This document shows positions 6,590 to 16,007 of a stretch of 64,000 bases of DNA, one piece after another. Origin of the DNA: Bacteroidales bacterium (GTDB lineage: Bacteria > Bacteroidota > Bacteroidia > Bacteroidales > Lentimicrobiaceae); contig JADIZB010000038.1 of assembly GCA_016705005.1 (NCBI GenBank), forward strand, positions 319,435-383,434. Direction: 5' to 3'. The position numbers were made by a program, and so were the translations under genes. The notes under the pieces were generated by a model that was not told the origin of the DNA, did no database searches, and worked only from the letters and a program-made list of their open reading frames with translations. Position 1 is the first letter of the stretch. Each line of letters opens with the position of its first letter.

Positions 6590-8669
6590 ATGCCTTTAAA
6601 CAAACTCAGAAACATTGGTATTGCAGCTCACATTGATGCCGGCAAAACTACTACCACCGAACGCCTTTTTTTTTTACAGGTGTTAACCGTAAAGTTGGCG
6701 AGGTCCACGATGGAGCTGCCACAATGGATTTCATGAAACAGGAACAGGAACGTGGCATTACCATTGCCTCAGCTGCCATCACCTGCGCATGGAACGGTAC
6801 ACAGATTAATATTATCGACACCCCGGGCCATGTTGACTTCACCGTTGAAGTTGAGCGATCCCTGCGTGTAATTGATGGCATGGTAGCTTTGTTCTGTGCT
6901 GTGGGTGGTGTTGAGCCACAAAGCGAAACTGTCTGGAATCAGGCCGAACGCTACAAGGTACCCCGCATCGCTTTCGTTAACAAAGTTGACCGTACCGGTG
7001 CCGACTATCATGACGTAATCAAACAAATGAATGAAAACCTCGACGCCAGGGCCATTGCTTTTCAAATCCCTGTTGGTCAGGAAGAAGATTTAAAGCCATC
7101 ATCGACCTGATGGCCTGTAAAATGTACACCTTCGATGAGAATAAAACCATTGTTTCGGATATACCGGAAGAATATAAACCCAAAGCCCGGGAATTCAAAC
7201 AGCTGCTGGTAGAATGCCTGGCTGATTTCAACGAAGAAATTCTGGAGATGTTTCTTGAAGACAAGGAAGTACCGAATGAACTACTGAAAGTTGCCGCCCG
7301 TGAAGCCATCCTAAAACTGTTGATTACCCCGGTTTTCTGCGGAGCAGCCTATAAGAATAAAGGAATTACCCAGTTGCTCGACGCTATCGTTGATTACCTG
7401 CCATCACCGGTAGATAAAGGAGCCGTTGTCGGAATGGATGTTGATGATCATGAAAAAGCCCGCCACCGCAATCCTTCACCAAAGGAACCATTTGCTGCAC
7501 TGGCTTTCAAACTCATCCATGATCCATATGTTGGTCAACAAACATTTGTCAGAATTTATTCCGGCACTGTAAAAAGCGGAATGCAGCTGATGAATTCGAC
7601 CAAGGGCAAACCCGAACGCATCGGCCGTATCCTTAAAATACATGCCAAAGACCGCGAGGAAGTTGGCGAAGCCGGACCAGGCGATATCGTGGCCCTGATC
7701 GGATTGAAATACACCAAGACTGGTGACACCCTCTGTGATATGGAGCACCAGCTTCATCTTGAGAATATTCATATTCCGCCCAGCGTAATTGAGCTCAAGA
7801 TTAATCCGGCCAGCCGCAAGGATCAGAGCAAACTCGGCGAAGCCCTTTCAAAACTGGTGAATGAGGATCCATCATTCCATGCCCGATTTGACGAGGAAAC
7901 CGAAGAAACAGTTATCGCCGGAATGGGTGAACTTCACCTTGAAATTCTGGTTGACCGGCTCAAACACGAATTTGGAATTGAGGTTATTGTTGGTGAACCT
8001 TCTGTGGCATACCGCGAAACCATTTCACAGGAAGTTGAAGTTGAGTACCGCCATTCAAAACAGTCCGGAGGTAAAGGTCAGTTTGCACAAACTTATATGC
8101 GCCTTGAACCCAATGAAGGAAAAGGATATGAGTTTATCGACAAGATCAAAGGAGGATCTATACCGAATGAATACATACCTTCAGTCAACAAGGGAATTAT
8201 CAAGACAATGGCCGATGGTGTCCTGGCCGGATTCCCTGTGGTGGATGTCAAGGTTGTGCTCCTCGACGGACAGTTCCACGCAGTCGACTCCTCTGACTTC
8301 GCCTTCCAGATCTGTTCATCGATCTGTTTCAAGCAGGGCTTTATGAAAGCAACACCATTACTGCTTGAGCCGGTCATGAAAATAGAAATCAACACTCCGG
8401 ATGATTATATCGGTGACATTGTAGGTAACCTGAACAAACGCAGGGGTAAAGTTGAATCCATGCGCCGTCATCGTAAGGGTTCACAAAAACTGAACGGTTA
8501 TGTCCCCCTGATGGAAATGTTTGGTTATGCCACCACCCTGCGCAACCTTTCGAGCGGAAGGGCGAACTATTCGATGGAGTTCTACCAGTACATGCCGGTA
8601 ACGAAAGCAGTGCAGGAAGAAGCCCTGAAGAAGATCGCCGAAAAGAAAAGGATTGATAATAACAGATAG
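6590..8669 (+). CDS. fusA: Elongation factor G, two frame breaks
   Basis: EF-G is the cytoplasmic GTPase that moves tRNA and mRNA through the ribosome. The P-loop [13 protein letters not shown] starts near residue 13, RGITIASAA is switch I/G2, DTPGHVDF is G3 and NKVDRTGAD is G4. Domains II-V follow to 8669, about 694 residues when repaired, the normal size. The first break is in a run of ten T at 6666-6675, where one base net is missing relative to the expected RL-F-F-Y-T-G-V. The second is at about 7095, where AAG should read AAGG (L-K-A-I-I-D-L-M). The rest is intact and well conserved. I infer sequence errors. Bacteroidetes often carry two or three EF-G copies and I cannot tell which this is. 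A terminator follows. Confidence 0.9.
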
Positions 8670-8682
8670 CATTGTATCGCTG

Positions 8683-8717
8683 AAAAAAATAGCCTCCGGA
8701 GTGAGGCTATTTTTTTA
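8683..8717 (+). terminator. Rho-independent terminator after fusA
   Basis: AAAAATAGCCTC pairs with GAGGCTATTTTT around CGGAGT and is followed by T residues. It lies 14 bases after the fusA stop. Confidence 0.88.
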
Positions 8718-8808
8718 CCAGACCGGGTTCTGCTTCGGCAGTAACAATACCCTTCTGTATCATTCAGGGTTGGGGATAATTTTGTTACTTTGCAAAAAAT
8801 CAACCTGC

Positions 8809-10089
8809 ATGAATATTCTTTTGCTCGGGTCGGGTGGTCGGGAACATGCCATAGCCTGGAAGCTTGCCCAAAGCGCTGAAATTAAAAAGCTTTTTATTGC
8901 CCCCGGCAATGCCGGTACAGGGCATACGGGGATCAATGTTCCGATTGATGTGAACGATTTCAGTAATATCAAGTTTTTTGTTCTCGAAAATGACATCGAC
9001 ATGGTCATTGTCGGACCCGAAGAACCACTGGTTAACGGAATAGCAGACTATTTTATGGAAGATGAGTTGCTCCGTGAAATCGCTGTGATTGGCCCATCAA
9101 AATCGGGAGCAAGACTTGAAGGAAGCAAGGATTTTGCCAAAGCCTTTATGCAGAGGCATGGCATTCCGACAGCAGCCTATCGTACCTTTTCAACCTCCGA
9201 ATCAGCCGATGCGAAAGAGTTCCTTCGCTCACTCAAACCACCTTATGTACTTAAGGCCGATGGTCTTGCCGCTGGCAAAGGAGTCGTAATCTGTGTCGAT
9301 ATCAACGATGCTGACAGGGAATTGACGGATATGCTTGACAATGCCAGATTCGGGAAAGCGTCTGAAAAGGTAGTTATTGAAGAATTTCTTTCCGGGATAG
9401 AACTATCTGTTTTTATACTGACCGATGGAAAATCATGGCTGCTCCTTCCTGAAGCCAAGGATTATAAAAGAATCGGCGAAGGCGATACCGGCCCAAATAC
9501 AGGAGGAATGGGTTCTGTTTCACCTGTCCCTTTCGCTGATGCTGAATTTATGGAAAAAGTCAGGATCAGGATTATTGAACCAACGGTTCAGGGTTTACTG
9601 TCGGAGAATATTGATTACAAAGGCTTTATATTTTTCGGTCTGATCAATGTCAACGAAAACCCATATGTTATTGAATACAATGTGAGAATGGGTGATCCTG
9701 AAACGGAATCCGTGATTCCCAGAATAAGAACCGACCTCGTTTACCTTCTTAAAAAGGTTGCTGATCAGTCATTACATAGTGCCCACATCGACTTTGATGA
9801 ACGCTGCGCTGCAACGGTTATGCTGGTTTCCGGAGGATATCCCGGCAGCTATCCAAAAGGGTATGTGATTGGCGGGCTTGATAAAGGATATAAAAGCATG
9901 TTGTTTCATGCTGGCACCCAAATTGATGAGAAGGATGAATCAGTAAAAACTGCAGGTGGTCGCGTGATAGCAGTTACTTCACTGGCCAATACGGCCATCG
10001 AGGCCCTGCAACAATCCTATGAGGTTGCTGATATGATTGAATTCCAGGGTAAGGCGTTCCGCAAAGACCTTGGGTACGATCTAATCTGA
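8809..10089 (+). CDS. purD: Phosphoribosylamine--glycine ligase
   Basis: PurD joins glycine to phosphoribosylamine using ATP, step two of purine synthesis, in the cytoplasm. The N-terminus [16 protein letters not shown] is the diagnostic GARS start. An ATP-grasp fold follows, with [12 protein letters not shown] near residues 145-156 and [12 protein letters not shown] near 229-240. The C-terminal domain has [11 protein letters not shown]. The protein is 426 residues, normal for the family. The ATG at 8809 is chosen because the longer frame upstream has no homology. TTACTTTG at 8785-8792 is a near -7 box 16 bases before it. The DUF6427 and rnhB genes follow closely and are probably co-transcribed. 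Confidence 0.95.
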   Translation: MNILLLGSGGREHAIAWKLAQSAEIKKLFIAPGNAGTGHTGINVPIDVNDFSNIKFFVLENDIDMVIVGPEEPLVNGIADYFMEDELLREIAVIGPSKSGARLEGSKDFAKAFMQRHGIPTAAYRTFSTSESADAKEFLRSLKPPYVLKADGLAAGKGVVICVDINDADRELTDMLDNARFGKASEKVVIEEFLSGIELSVFILTDGKSWLLLPEAKDYKRIGEGDTGPNTGGMGSVSPVPFADAEFMEKVRIRIIEPTVQGLLSENIDYKGFIFFGLINVNENPYVIEYNVRMGDPETESVIPRIRTDLVYLLKKVADQSLHSAHIDFDERCAATVMLVSGGYPGSYPKGYVIGGLDKGYKSMLFHAGTQIDEKDESVKTAGGRVIAVTSLANTAIEALQQSYEVADMIEFQGKAFRKDLGYDLI

Positions 10090-10106
10090 AAATATATCCT
10101 GATATC

Positions 10107-11087
10107 ATGTTCAGACGACTAGCCAGGGCCGGAATATTATCACACATCATTGCGATTTTATTACTTTCAGTGGTGTTTTTTGTTACACCTCAGGTAGAAC
10201 TGGCTTCAGTTACCGACCCTGAACCAACAGCTCCATTGGGGCAATGGATTTACAGCCTGGTAACAAATTTTCCTGCTTTTGCCAGACCCCTGATGATTGT
10301 TCTTGTCATTCTACTGACACTTGCTGTTAATGCTATACTTATCAGGCACGACATAACTCCGAGACAGTCATTTTTTCCTGCTGTTGTTGCTCTGATTCTG
10401 ATGCTTTTTACCCCCGATGCCTATCACCTTATCGTTACCCTTGCATGCCTGGTATTGCTGCTGTTCAGTCTTCATAATGTGATGAATCTTTATGGAGAGC
10501 AATATCCTTTCAACAAGGTGCTGAATGCCACCATGGCCATTTCGGTGGCTTCCATGATTTCTCCTCCCGTAATTATTTTCGGATTGTTTGTCTGGCTGGG
10601 ATTTTTCACTTTCCGTGTTAATTCATGGCGTGAATGGGTTATTTCGATCATGGGGCTCATCCTCCCCTATTTCTACCTGGCGCTGATGTATCTGTGGAAC
10701 AATAACCTGATGTTTGCGGCCCGGCTGTACGAAAATCTGGTTGCCGGTTTCAGCTTTACCCTGAAAAAACCGGGACCGCTTGAATTCTTTTCAATTGGTT
10801 TGTTTGCTTTATGGACATTGGTCTCAGCATCCCGTTATTTCGCTGACACAGGTGAAAAAGTCATCAGCATCAGAAAGAAAATGTGGGTCATCGGCCATTT
10901 CGCATTTACAGGGCTCATTGCAACTTTTTTATCCGGCGGAGCCTTCCTTGCTATGCTTCCGGTTATTTTTCTTCCGGTTTCAGCAATCATTGCATATGCC
11001 ATTTCAAATAGCCGTCGTACATGGGTGCACGATGTATTGCTAATCTTAACATTTGCTGCCGCCATCTTTAATCGTCTCAACCTTTAA
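10107..11087 (+). CDS. Polytopic membrane protein, DUF6427-like
   Basis: The 326-residue protein is hydrophobic throughout, with about eight to ten predicted membrane helices and short loops. I see no catalytic motif. Its position directly after purD matches a Bacteroidetes family I recall as DUF6427, which often sits beside purD; the assignment is from memory of context and general character. It lies 17 bases after purD, and its stop codon touches the rnhB start, so the three genes look like one operon. Function is unknown. Confidence 0.65.
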   Translation: MFRRLARAGILSHIIAILLLSVVFFVTPQVELASVTDPEPTAPLGQWIYSLVTNFPAFARPLMIVLVILLTLAVNAILIRHDITPRQSFFPAVVALILMLFTPDAYHLIVTLACLVLLLFSLHNVMNLYGEQYPFNKVLNATMAISVASMISPPVIIFGLFVWLGFFTFRVNSWREWVISIMGLILPYFYLALMYLWNNNLMFAARLYENLVAGFSFTLKKPGPLEFFSIGLFALWTLVSASRYFADTGEKVISIRKKMWVIGHFAFTGLIATFLSGGAFLAMLPVIFLPVSAIIAYAISNSRRTWVHDVLLILTFAAAIFNRLNL

Positions 11088-11693
11088 ATGCTCAGGTCCA
11101 GTTTTTTATCCGGAGAAATAACAGAAGCCGGAGCCGATGAGGCCGGCCGCGGATGCCTGGCCGGGCCTGTATTTGCAGCTGCAGTTATCCTCCCTCCCGG
11201 GTTTGAAAGCAATGTTCTGAATGACTCAAAAAAAATGACCGAGAAACAACGGGATAAACTTCGTATTCAAATTGAAAATGAAGCCGTTACCTGGTGCGTT
11301 GCCTCTGTAGGTCCAGAAGAAATAGACAGGATTAACATTCTCAACGCCTCATTCCTGGCCATGCATAAAGCCATCAGCGGCCTTTCGGTAAGTCCGGGGC
11401 TTTTGCTTATCGACGGAAACCGCTTCACTCCCTTTCCTGACATCGATCACAAATGTATCATCCGGGGAGATGGCATTTATATGTCAATTGCCGCAGCTTC
11501 CGTTCTGGCTAAAACTCATCGTGATGAACTCATGATGAAACTTCACAGGGATTTTCCTGAATATGGCTGGAACCAAAACAAGGGATATGCCACGCTGATT
11601 CACCGAAGGGCTATACTGAAATACGGGCGGACTCCCTGGCATCGCATGTCGTTCAGCTTTAGCGAACAACTGAAGCTTGATTTTAATGGCTGA
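11088..11693 (+). CDS. rnhB: Ribonuclease HII
   Basis: RNase HII nicks RNA in RNA-DNA hybrids and removes single ribonucleotides misincorporated in DNA. AGADEAGRGCLAGPV near residues 14-28 holds the first catalytic Asp and Glu (DEAGRG). LLLIDGNR near 105-112 and the later acidic and basic residues (SVLAKTHRD) complete the type 2 RNase H active site. The length of 201 residues is normal. The ATG follows the TAA of the upstream gene without a gap. Confidence 0.95.
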   Translation: MLRSSFLSGEITEAGADEAGRGCLAGPVFAAAVILPPGFESNVLNDSKKMTEKQRDKLRIQIENEAVTWCVASVGPEEIDRINILNASFLAMHKAISGLSVSPGLLLIDGNRFTPFPDIDHKCIIRGDGIYMSIAAASVLAKTHRDELMMKLHRDFPEYGWNQNKGYATLIHRRAILKYGRTPWHRMSFSFSEQLKLDFNG

Positions 11694-11751
11694 TAATTCT
11701 AAACCACACGATTGAAAGGATTCTGATCGGGTGAAAATCAAAAAACCCGGA

Positions 11752-12672
11752 TTACTGTGAAAATGAAATCAGATCGCGGAAGCAGAGCCGCAGATAAAAA
11801 TTCATTTGGGAGGAAAATCCATTGCCTGGCTCCAGCATGATCTGTTTGTAATAATAAGCAAATCCTGGTTCTATCGCTATCAGGGGACTGAATTCAAGCC
11901 TCATACCCACAGTTCCGAATATCCCGAAACCAATCCCCCCCTGCCGCATTTCATACGATTGTTGAGTGCCTCCAGGAACGTAGGAATTACTGCCGTATAT
12001 ATTAACGAGGTTATAATCCTTTTCTGTAACACCATTCTTACTTTCGACTTTCAGAATATGCTCTTTCACCAGAGTATTGTTCATATTTATTCCACCCCCG
12101 ACAATGACTCTGGCAACCTTGTTGTTGCCAAAAGCATGGGTAAAACCAAGGTCAATCATGTTGCGCTCCTCTGTACCATAAACCGGCAACAGTCTGATAT
12201 CTGGCTCAGTAAGATATTCCTTGGGATCAACTTCAATCGAAACAACATCCTTCGCTGTTAACCTGGCGTAGGAAAACTGAAGATAAATACTATTACGGCA
12301 GTCAAGATCATATTTCGCGAACAATCCGAAAGAAAAAGCCGGATTGTACTTCATTTTATCAGGATACTCCAAAATCCTTGCAGTATCATTTACATCAAGC
12401 AACTGGTATATTTCATTATACCAATACTGGTTTTTAAATACATATTCAACATTATTCTCGTTGCCCGGCTTTCCTGAATAGAAATCCGCTGTTTCCCTTC
12501 CGGCAAGATATATTCCGGCAATTCCGCCGTATTCAAGACCCCTTCTTTCACGGCATTGCTCCGGGTTTCCATACCCTTCGTCCTGAGCCTTTAAAGCCGG
12601 AACCTTCAAAAAAAGAATCATTACAAGGAGTACACAGGTACATCCGCCAGATTTTATTGTTTTCAATCGCAT
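11752..12672 (-). CDS. Outer-membrane beta-barrel-like protein, function unknown
   Basis: The 306-residue protein begins with a signal peptide that ends at about LKAQ (residue 30). The mature part alternates polar and aromatic residues, with repeated Gly-rich strands (GVGGGINMNN-like and GFGIFGTVGMRLEF). This is typical of an outer-membrane barrel of the OmpW/porin-like type. The last residue region (NFYLRLCFRDLISF) also looks like a closing strand. No close family comes to mind. It stands alone on the reverse strand, divergent from the large gene at 12834, with its own promoter box. Confidence 0.6.
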   Translation of the reverse strand: MRLKTIKSGGCTCVLLVMILFLKVPALKAQDEGYGNPEQCRERRGLEYGGIAGIYLAGRETADFYSGKPGNENNVEYVFKNQYWYNEIYQLLDVNDTARILEYPDKMKYNPAFSFGLFAKYDLDCRNSIYLQFSYARLTAKDVVSIEVDPKEYLTEPDIRLLPVYGTEERNMIDLGFTHAFGNNKVARVIVGGGINMNNTLVKEHILKVESKNGVTEKDYNLVNIYGSNSYVPGGTQQSYEMRQGGIGFGIFGTVGMRLEFSPLIAIEPGFAYYYKQIMLEPGNGFSSQMNFYLRLCFRDLISFSQ

Positions 12673-12691
12673 TGGTTCTGGAATTAATTAT

Positions 12692-12699
12692 CAAACGTA
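12692..12699 (-). promoter_or_regulatory. Candidate -7 promoter element for the beta-barrel gene
   Basis: The reverse strand carries TACGTTTG, a perfect TAnnTTTG, 19 bases before the ATG at 12672. Confidence 0.5.
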
Positions 12700-12804
12700 C
12701 ACATTTTTCGGTTTCGGAGGGCATAACACCCAACGTGACTTTTATGAACACCGGGCTGTTGATTAGTATTGACGCGGTTGAGGAACTAGAAATAGTTTTG
12801 AACT

Positions 12805-12812
12805 TATATTTG
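12805..12812 (+). promoter_or_regulatory. Candidate -7 promoter element for the 913-residue protein gene
   Basis: TATATTTG is a perfect TAnnTTTG match, 21 bases before the ATG at 12834. It is divergent from the promoter at 12692-12699. Confidence 0.5.
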
Positions 12813-12833
12813 AGAACCTTACGCTGATTCAGC

Positions 12834-15575
12834 ATGAAGAAATATATCCCCTATCTGCTCATGGTCTCTATAGCCGGAATTCTTGTTCTGGCTTTCTTCC
12901 CTCTGCGAAACTATTACTTGTTTCTGAAGGAACCGGTATCACCACTTACCGATGCTGTTCCTGAAGGTGCTGCGTTGATTGTTAAAACATCTTCTGTAGA
13001 AAAACTGGTCAGAATCATCCGTGCATCAGAACTTTTTGAAATGCTGGAAAGAAGCAAAACCAGATATGGAATAAAAAGTATTGTTGCTAAGTTAGATAAC
13101 ATCAGAAGCGATGAATTTTTCAAAGACCTTGCCACTGACTGCGAGGTGATGATCTGCATGTTACCTGACAAAGAATTAAAACCTGAGATGCTTTTCCTGC
13201 TTGATGTTGGCAAAGTCTCGCCCGAAAGTATAAAGAATCGTATCTCAGAAGTGCTTCCCGAAAATTCGAAGATAGAAAAGGTGAACTTCAAGCCGGCTGA
13301 TCTGTACAGGATCGTTTTGGGAGGAAGTGAGCTATGGTTTTATGTCAGAAAAGGCATCCTGGCCATCGCTTATAACCGTCAGATTGCAGAACAATCCTGC
13401 ATGGCTACAAATCAGGCCAGAACTCTGACAACAGACACAGCGTTTGCAAAATTAACCAGGATTTCCGGAAAAAGGGTTGATGGGGTATTGATGCTGAACA
13501 ATAGAAAACTTGTTGAATTATTTCTTCAGACAAAGAATGACAATCCTCTGGTTTTTAACGGATCACCCTTTGATGGCTGGACCTCTCTTGACCTTCACAT
13601 TGAGAAAGACAGGGTGCTGATGGATGGGTTTATGGCCGGTAGAAATGAGCCATCCATTTTAAACAGACAAGTCCCGGGCACCCCCGATCAACTGAAATAT
13701 TTTCCCGGAACTACTGCATTTGCCGTTTCACTGTTAATCAGCGATCAGGAAGAATACACCACCCGGTTTCTCCGGGAAGATACCATTCAGCTTCCCGGCT
13801 ACGATTCAGCCAACAATACACTTTCAACTGAGGTTTTCAGACGAAATGAACATATTCGTTCATGGATAGGCAATTCGGTTAGCCTGGTTGCATTGCCAGC
13901 TTATTTTACAGGCAATGATTCCGCGAAAATGGTCATGATCAGAATTAAGAGCGAGGACAGTGCGCTCTGCCTCCTGAAGCCATTTCTTAAACCTTATAAA
14001 GAAAGTATAAAGTTGTTTACTGCAACGGGCCTGATTCAACACCTGTGGGGAAGTTTTTTTGACATGGGACCAACTCAGTATTGCCTGCTCACTGACCAGG
14101 CACTGATCCTTTCTCCCTCGGCCCGCCTGCTGGAAGATTATATCATTGAGGTTGAAGAAAACAAGCTGCTTGGGTCTTCGAAGCTCTTTAAGGAAGCATC
14201 TGCTTTGCTCACTGAAGAAAGCAGTTTAACTGTGTTTTTAATTCCGGACTTATGCAGCAGGTTTGCCGGACGCCACGGTTCAGTTCAACAGTTGCCGGAA
14301 ACCAGTCATTGGACAGGAGTGGCGGAATCATCAGGTTTGTTATGTCTGCAGATCAGTCCGGCTGAGCCTGTTCTTTATACGCATGCATTCCTTTTACTTG
14401 ATCCGAAAATAAAACAACTGGCTTACCAGTTTGAAGAGAGTAATTTTCAGTATCCAAAAATACTTAAGAGTTCCGAAACGAAGGTTACCGGACGAAACGA
14501 AGCCACCGATAACAACAGTGACATCCCGATTAATGGCAGTTCCGTTTCAAATGCAACCAGCATTGTAACCATCGTAGGGGACAAAACAAACGACAATCTG
14601 ATCATTGCAATAAATAAAAACTCAATTACAGCCATTGCCCGGGATGGACAGGCACTGTGGACTTTCGCTTGCAAAGGGGAGCCTGTAGGGGAGATTCGGA
14701 GATTAAACCTGAAAGGTACTCCCAGATACCTGATTGCCACAGGATCACACCTTCATATCCTTGACCTGAAAGGGAAAGAATCAAAGAACTCACCGGTAAA
14801 AGTACCTTCAGGTATCGTTGGTAAAATTTCAGTCTTTGATTATGACAACAAGGGCGAATACCGGGTACTTTTTGCTGGTAAAGACAATAAGATTCACAAC
14901 ATTACCCTTGAAGGAGCAGAATTGCCCGACTGGCAGAAACCTGAACTCAGCGGAAAATTGAAATCGCTGCAGTTCTTCAGGACGGCCGGCAGGGACTACA
15001 TCCTTTATACTGATTCAAAAGGCAGGATCGGTATAACTGACAGAAAAGGAAAGCCACGAGTTAAAGTGGAAGACAGGTTACTGGTATCTTCCGGATCAGC
15101 CGTTTTCGAAAACAACACAAACAACAAAGGCATCTTTCTGATGGCAACCTCATCAGGTGATGTCGCGTATATCGCTGGTACCGGAGACATAACTGAAAGT
15201 CGATTTGGAGAACATGGCAGGAATCCCTGGTTCGATTATGCTGATTTCAACAACGACGGCAATAAGGATTTTATATTCTGCGGAAATGGTTTAATAACGG
15301 TTTATTCAAGAATGAAAAAGATTATCGCTTCGGCTTCCCGGAAGAATGCGAACTTCTCGAAACCCTTTATTTACAGATCTCCGAAAGAGTGCTGGCTTGT
15401 GGTCAGGGACCAGAAAAACGGAAAGATACTGGCGTTTAATCAGGATAATAAAACATTCAGCGATGCTTCTCTTACCAGTGATTGCGACCCGGTAATCATT
15501 AAAAGGAACAACGAAAAAAAACCGGTATTGGTGACAGTAAAAAAAGGAAAAACTGTATTTACCATCCTTAAATAG
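12834..15575 (+). CDS. Large membrane-anchored protein: DUF3352-like N-terminus and beta-propeller-like C-terminus
   Basis: The 913-residue protein has one N-terminal membrane segment (about residues 5-24) and is otherwise predicted to lie outside the cytoplasm. Residues 30-540 resemble DUF3352-type proteins (AVPEGAALIVKTSS opening, repeated L-x-x-G segments), a family of unknown role. From about 575 to the end the sequence is repetitive with blade-like strands (ITAIARDGQALWTF, HILDLKGKES, KIHNITLEGAELPDW, IGITDRKGKPRV). It includes DFNNDGNKDFIF near 805, a calcium-binding FG-GAP-like loop. This suggests a beta-propeller. The combination may serve as a surface or periplasmic scaffold, but no function can be assigned. 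It is a single-gene unit ending at a hairpin. Confidence 0.6.
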   Translation: MKKYIPYLLMVSIAGILVLAFFPLRNYYLFLKEPVSPLTDAVPEGAALIVKTSSVEKLVRIIRASELFEMLERSKTRYGIKSIVAKLDNIRSDEFFKDLATDCEVMICMLPDKELKPEMLFLLDVGKVSPESIKNRISEVLPENSKIEKVNFKPADLYRIVLGGSELWFYVRKGILAIAYNRQIAEQSCMATNQARTLTTDTAFAKLTRISGKRVDGVLMLNNRKLVELFLQTKNDNPLVFNGSPFDGWTSLDLHIEKDRVLMDGFMAGRNEPSILNRQVPGTPDQLKYFPGTTAFAVSLLISDQEEYTTRFLREDTIQLPGYDSANNTLSTEVFRRNEHIRSWIGNSVSLVALPAYFTGNDSAKMVMIRIKSEDSALCLLKPFLKPYKESIKLFTATGLIQHLWGSFFDMGPTQYCLLTDQALILSPSARLLEDYIIEVEENKLLGSSKLFKEASALLTEESSLTVFLIPDLCSRFAGRHGSVQQLPETSHWTGVAESSGLLCLQISPAEPVLYTHAFLLLDPKIKQLAYQFEESNFQYPKILKSSETKVTGRNEATDNNSDIPINGSSVSNATSIVTIVGDKTNDNLIIAINKNSITAIARDGQALWTFACKGEPVGEIRRLNLKGTPRYLIATGSHLHILDLKGKESKNSPVKVPSGIVGKISVFDYDNKGEYRVLFAGKDNKIHNITLEGAELPDWQKPELSGKLKSLQFFRTAGRDYILYTDSKGRIGITDRKGKPRVKVEDRLLVSSGSAVFENNTNNKGIFLMATSSGDVAYIAGTGDITESRFGEHGRNPWFDYADFNNDGNKDFIFCGNGLITVYSRMKKIIASASRKNANFSKPFIYRSPKECWLVVRDQKNGKILAFNQDNKTFSDASLTSDCDPVIIKRNNEKKPVLVTVKKGKTVFTILK

Positions 15576-15602
15576 CAGGGCGCCGTTTTTCGCAGCGCCC
15601 TG
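15576..15602 (+). terminator. GC-rich hairpin after the 913-residue protein gene
   Basis: CAGGGCGC pairs with GCGCCCTG around CGTTTTTCGCA, directly after the stop codon. No T run follows, so termination may be weak or the hairpin may stabilise the 3' end. Confidence 0.55.
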
Positions 15603-15640
15603 TACCAATAAAACCAAATATTATTAACCAACAATCAAAA

Positions 15641-15704
15641 AAGTGACTACCTGTTTGCCTTGTTTGGGGTAGTGGCTCCGGATAAGCCATAATCCGGCGC
15701 ACTT
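15641..15704. other. Possible branched RNA structure in a convergent intergenic region
   Basis: AAGTG (15641-15645) can pair with CACTT (15700-15704), enclosing two hairpins: ACTACC/GGTAGT (15646-15651 with 15668-15673) and CCGGAT/ATCCGG (15678-15683 with 15692-15697). An alternative GGCT/AGCC pairing competes with the second hairpin. The rest of 15603-16007 holds no gene that I can see; it is AT-rich and lies between the 3' ends of two genes. Structure is inferred by eye only. Confidence 0.3.
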
Positions 15705-16007
15705 GTCATTTTGATTGATACTATTTATATTAAATTATTAAAAAAGTAACGGGTAAAAAATGAAAAATAAGCTGCCTGTTTAATAATTTTTCAAACTTTT
15801 ATATGTCATTGAATATGTGTTATTTATAAAACGGATTCTTCGCAAAAGCAGTATTGGGTTTTTCAATGGTTCCATCCGGGCAAAGAAGGAAATCGCCGGT
15901 GGAATACACGCTCGTGTTTTTGCAGATTACCGGATCTGTTCAAATACAATTTCATATCAACAAAAATAAATTCAGTGAAAGATCCTTCAGCATCGAATCC
16001 GGCAAAA

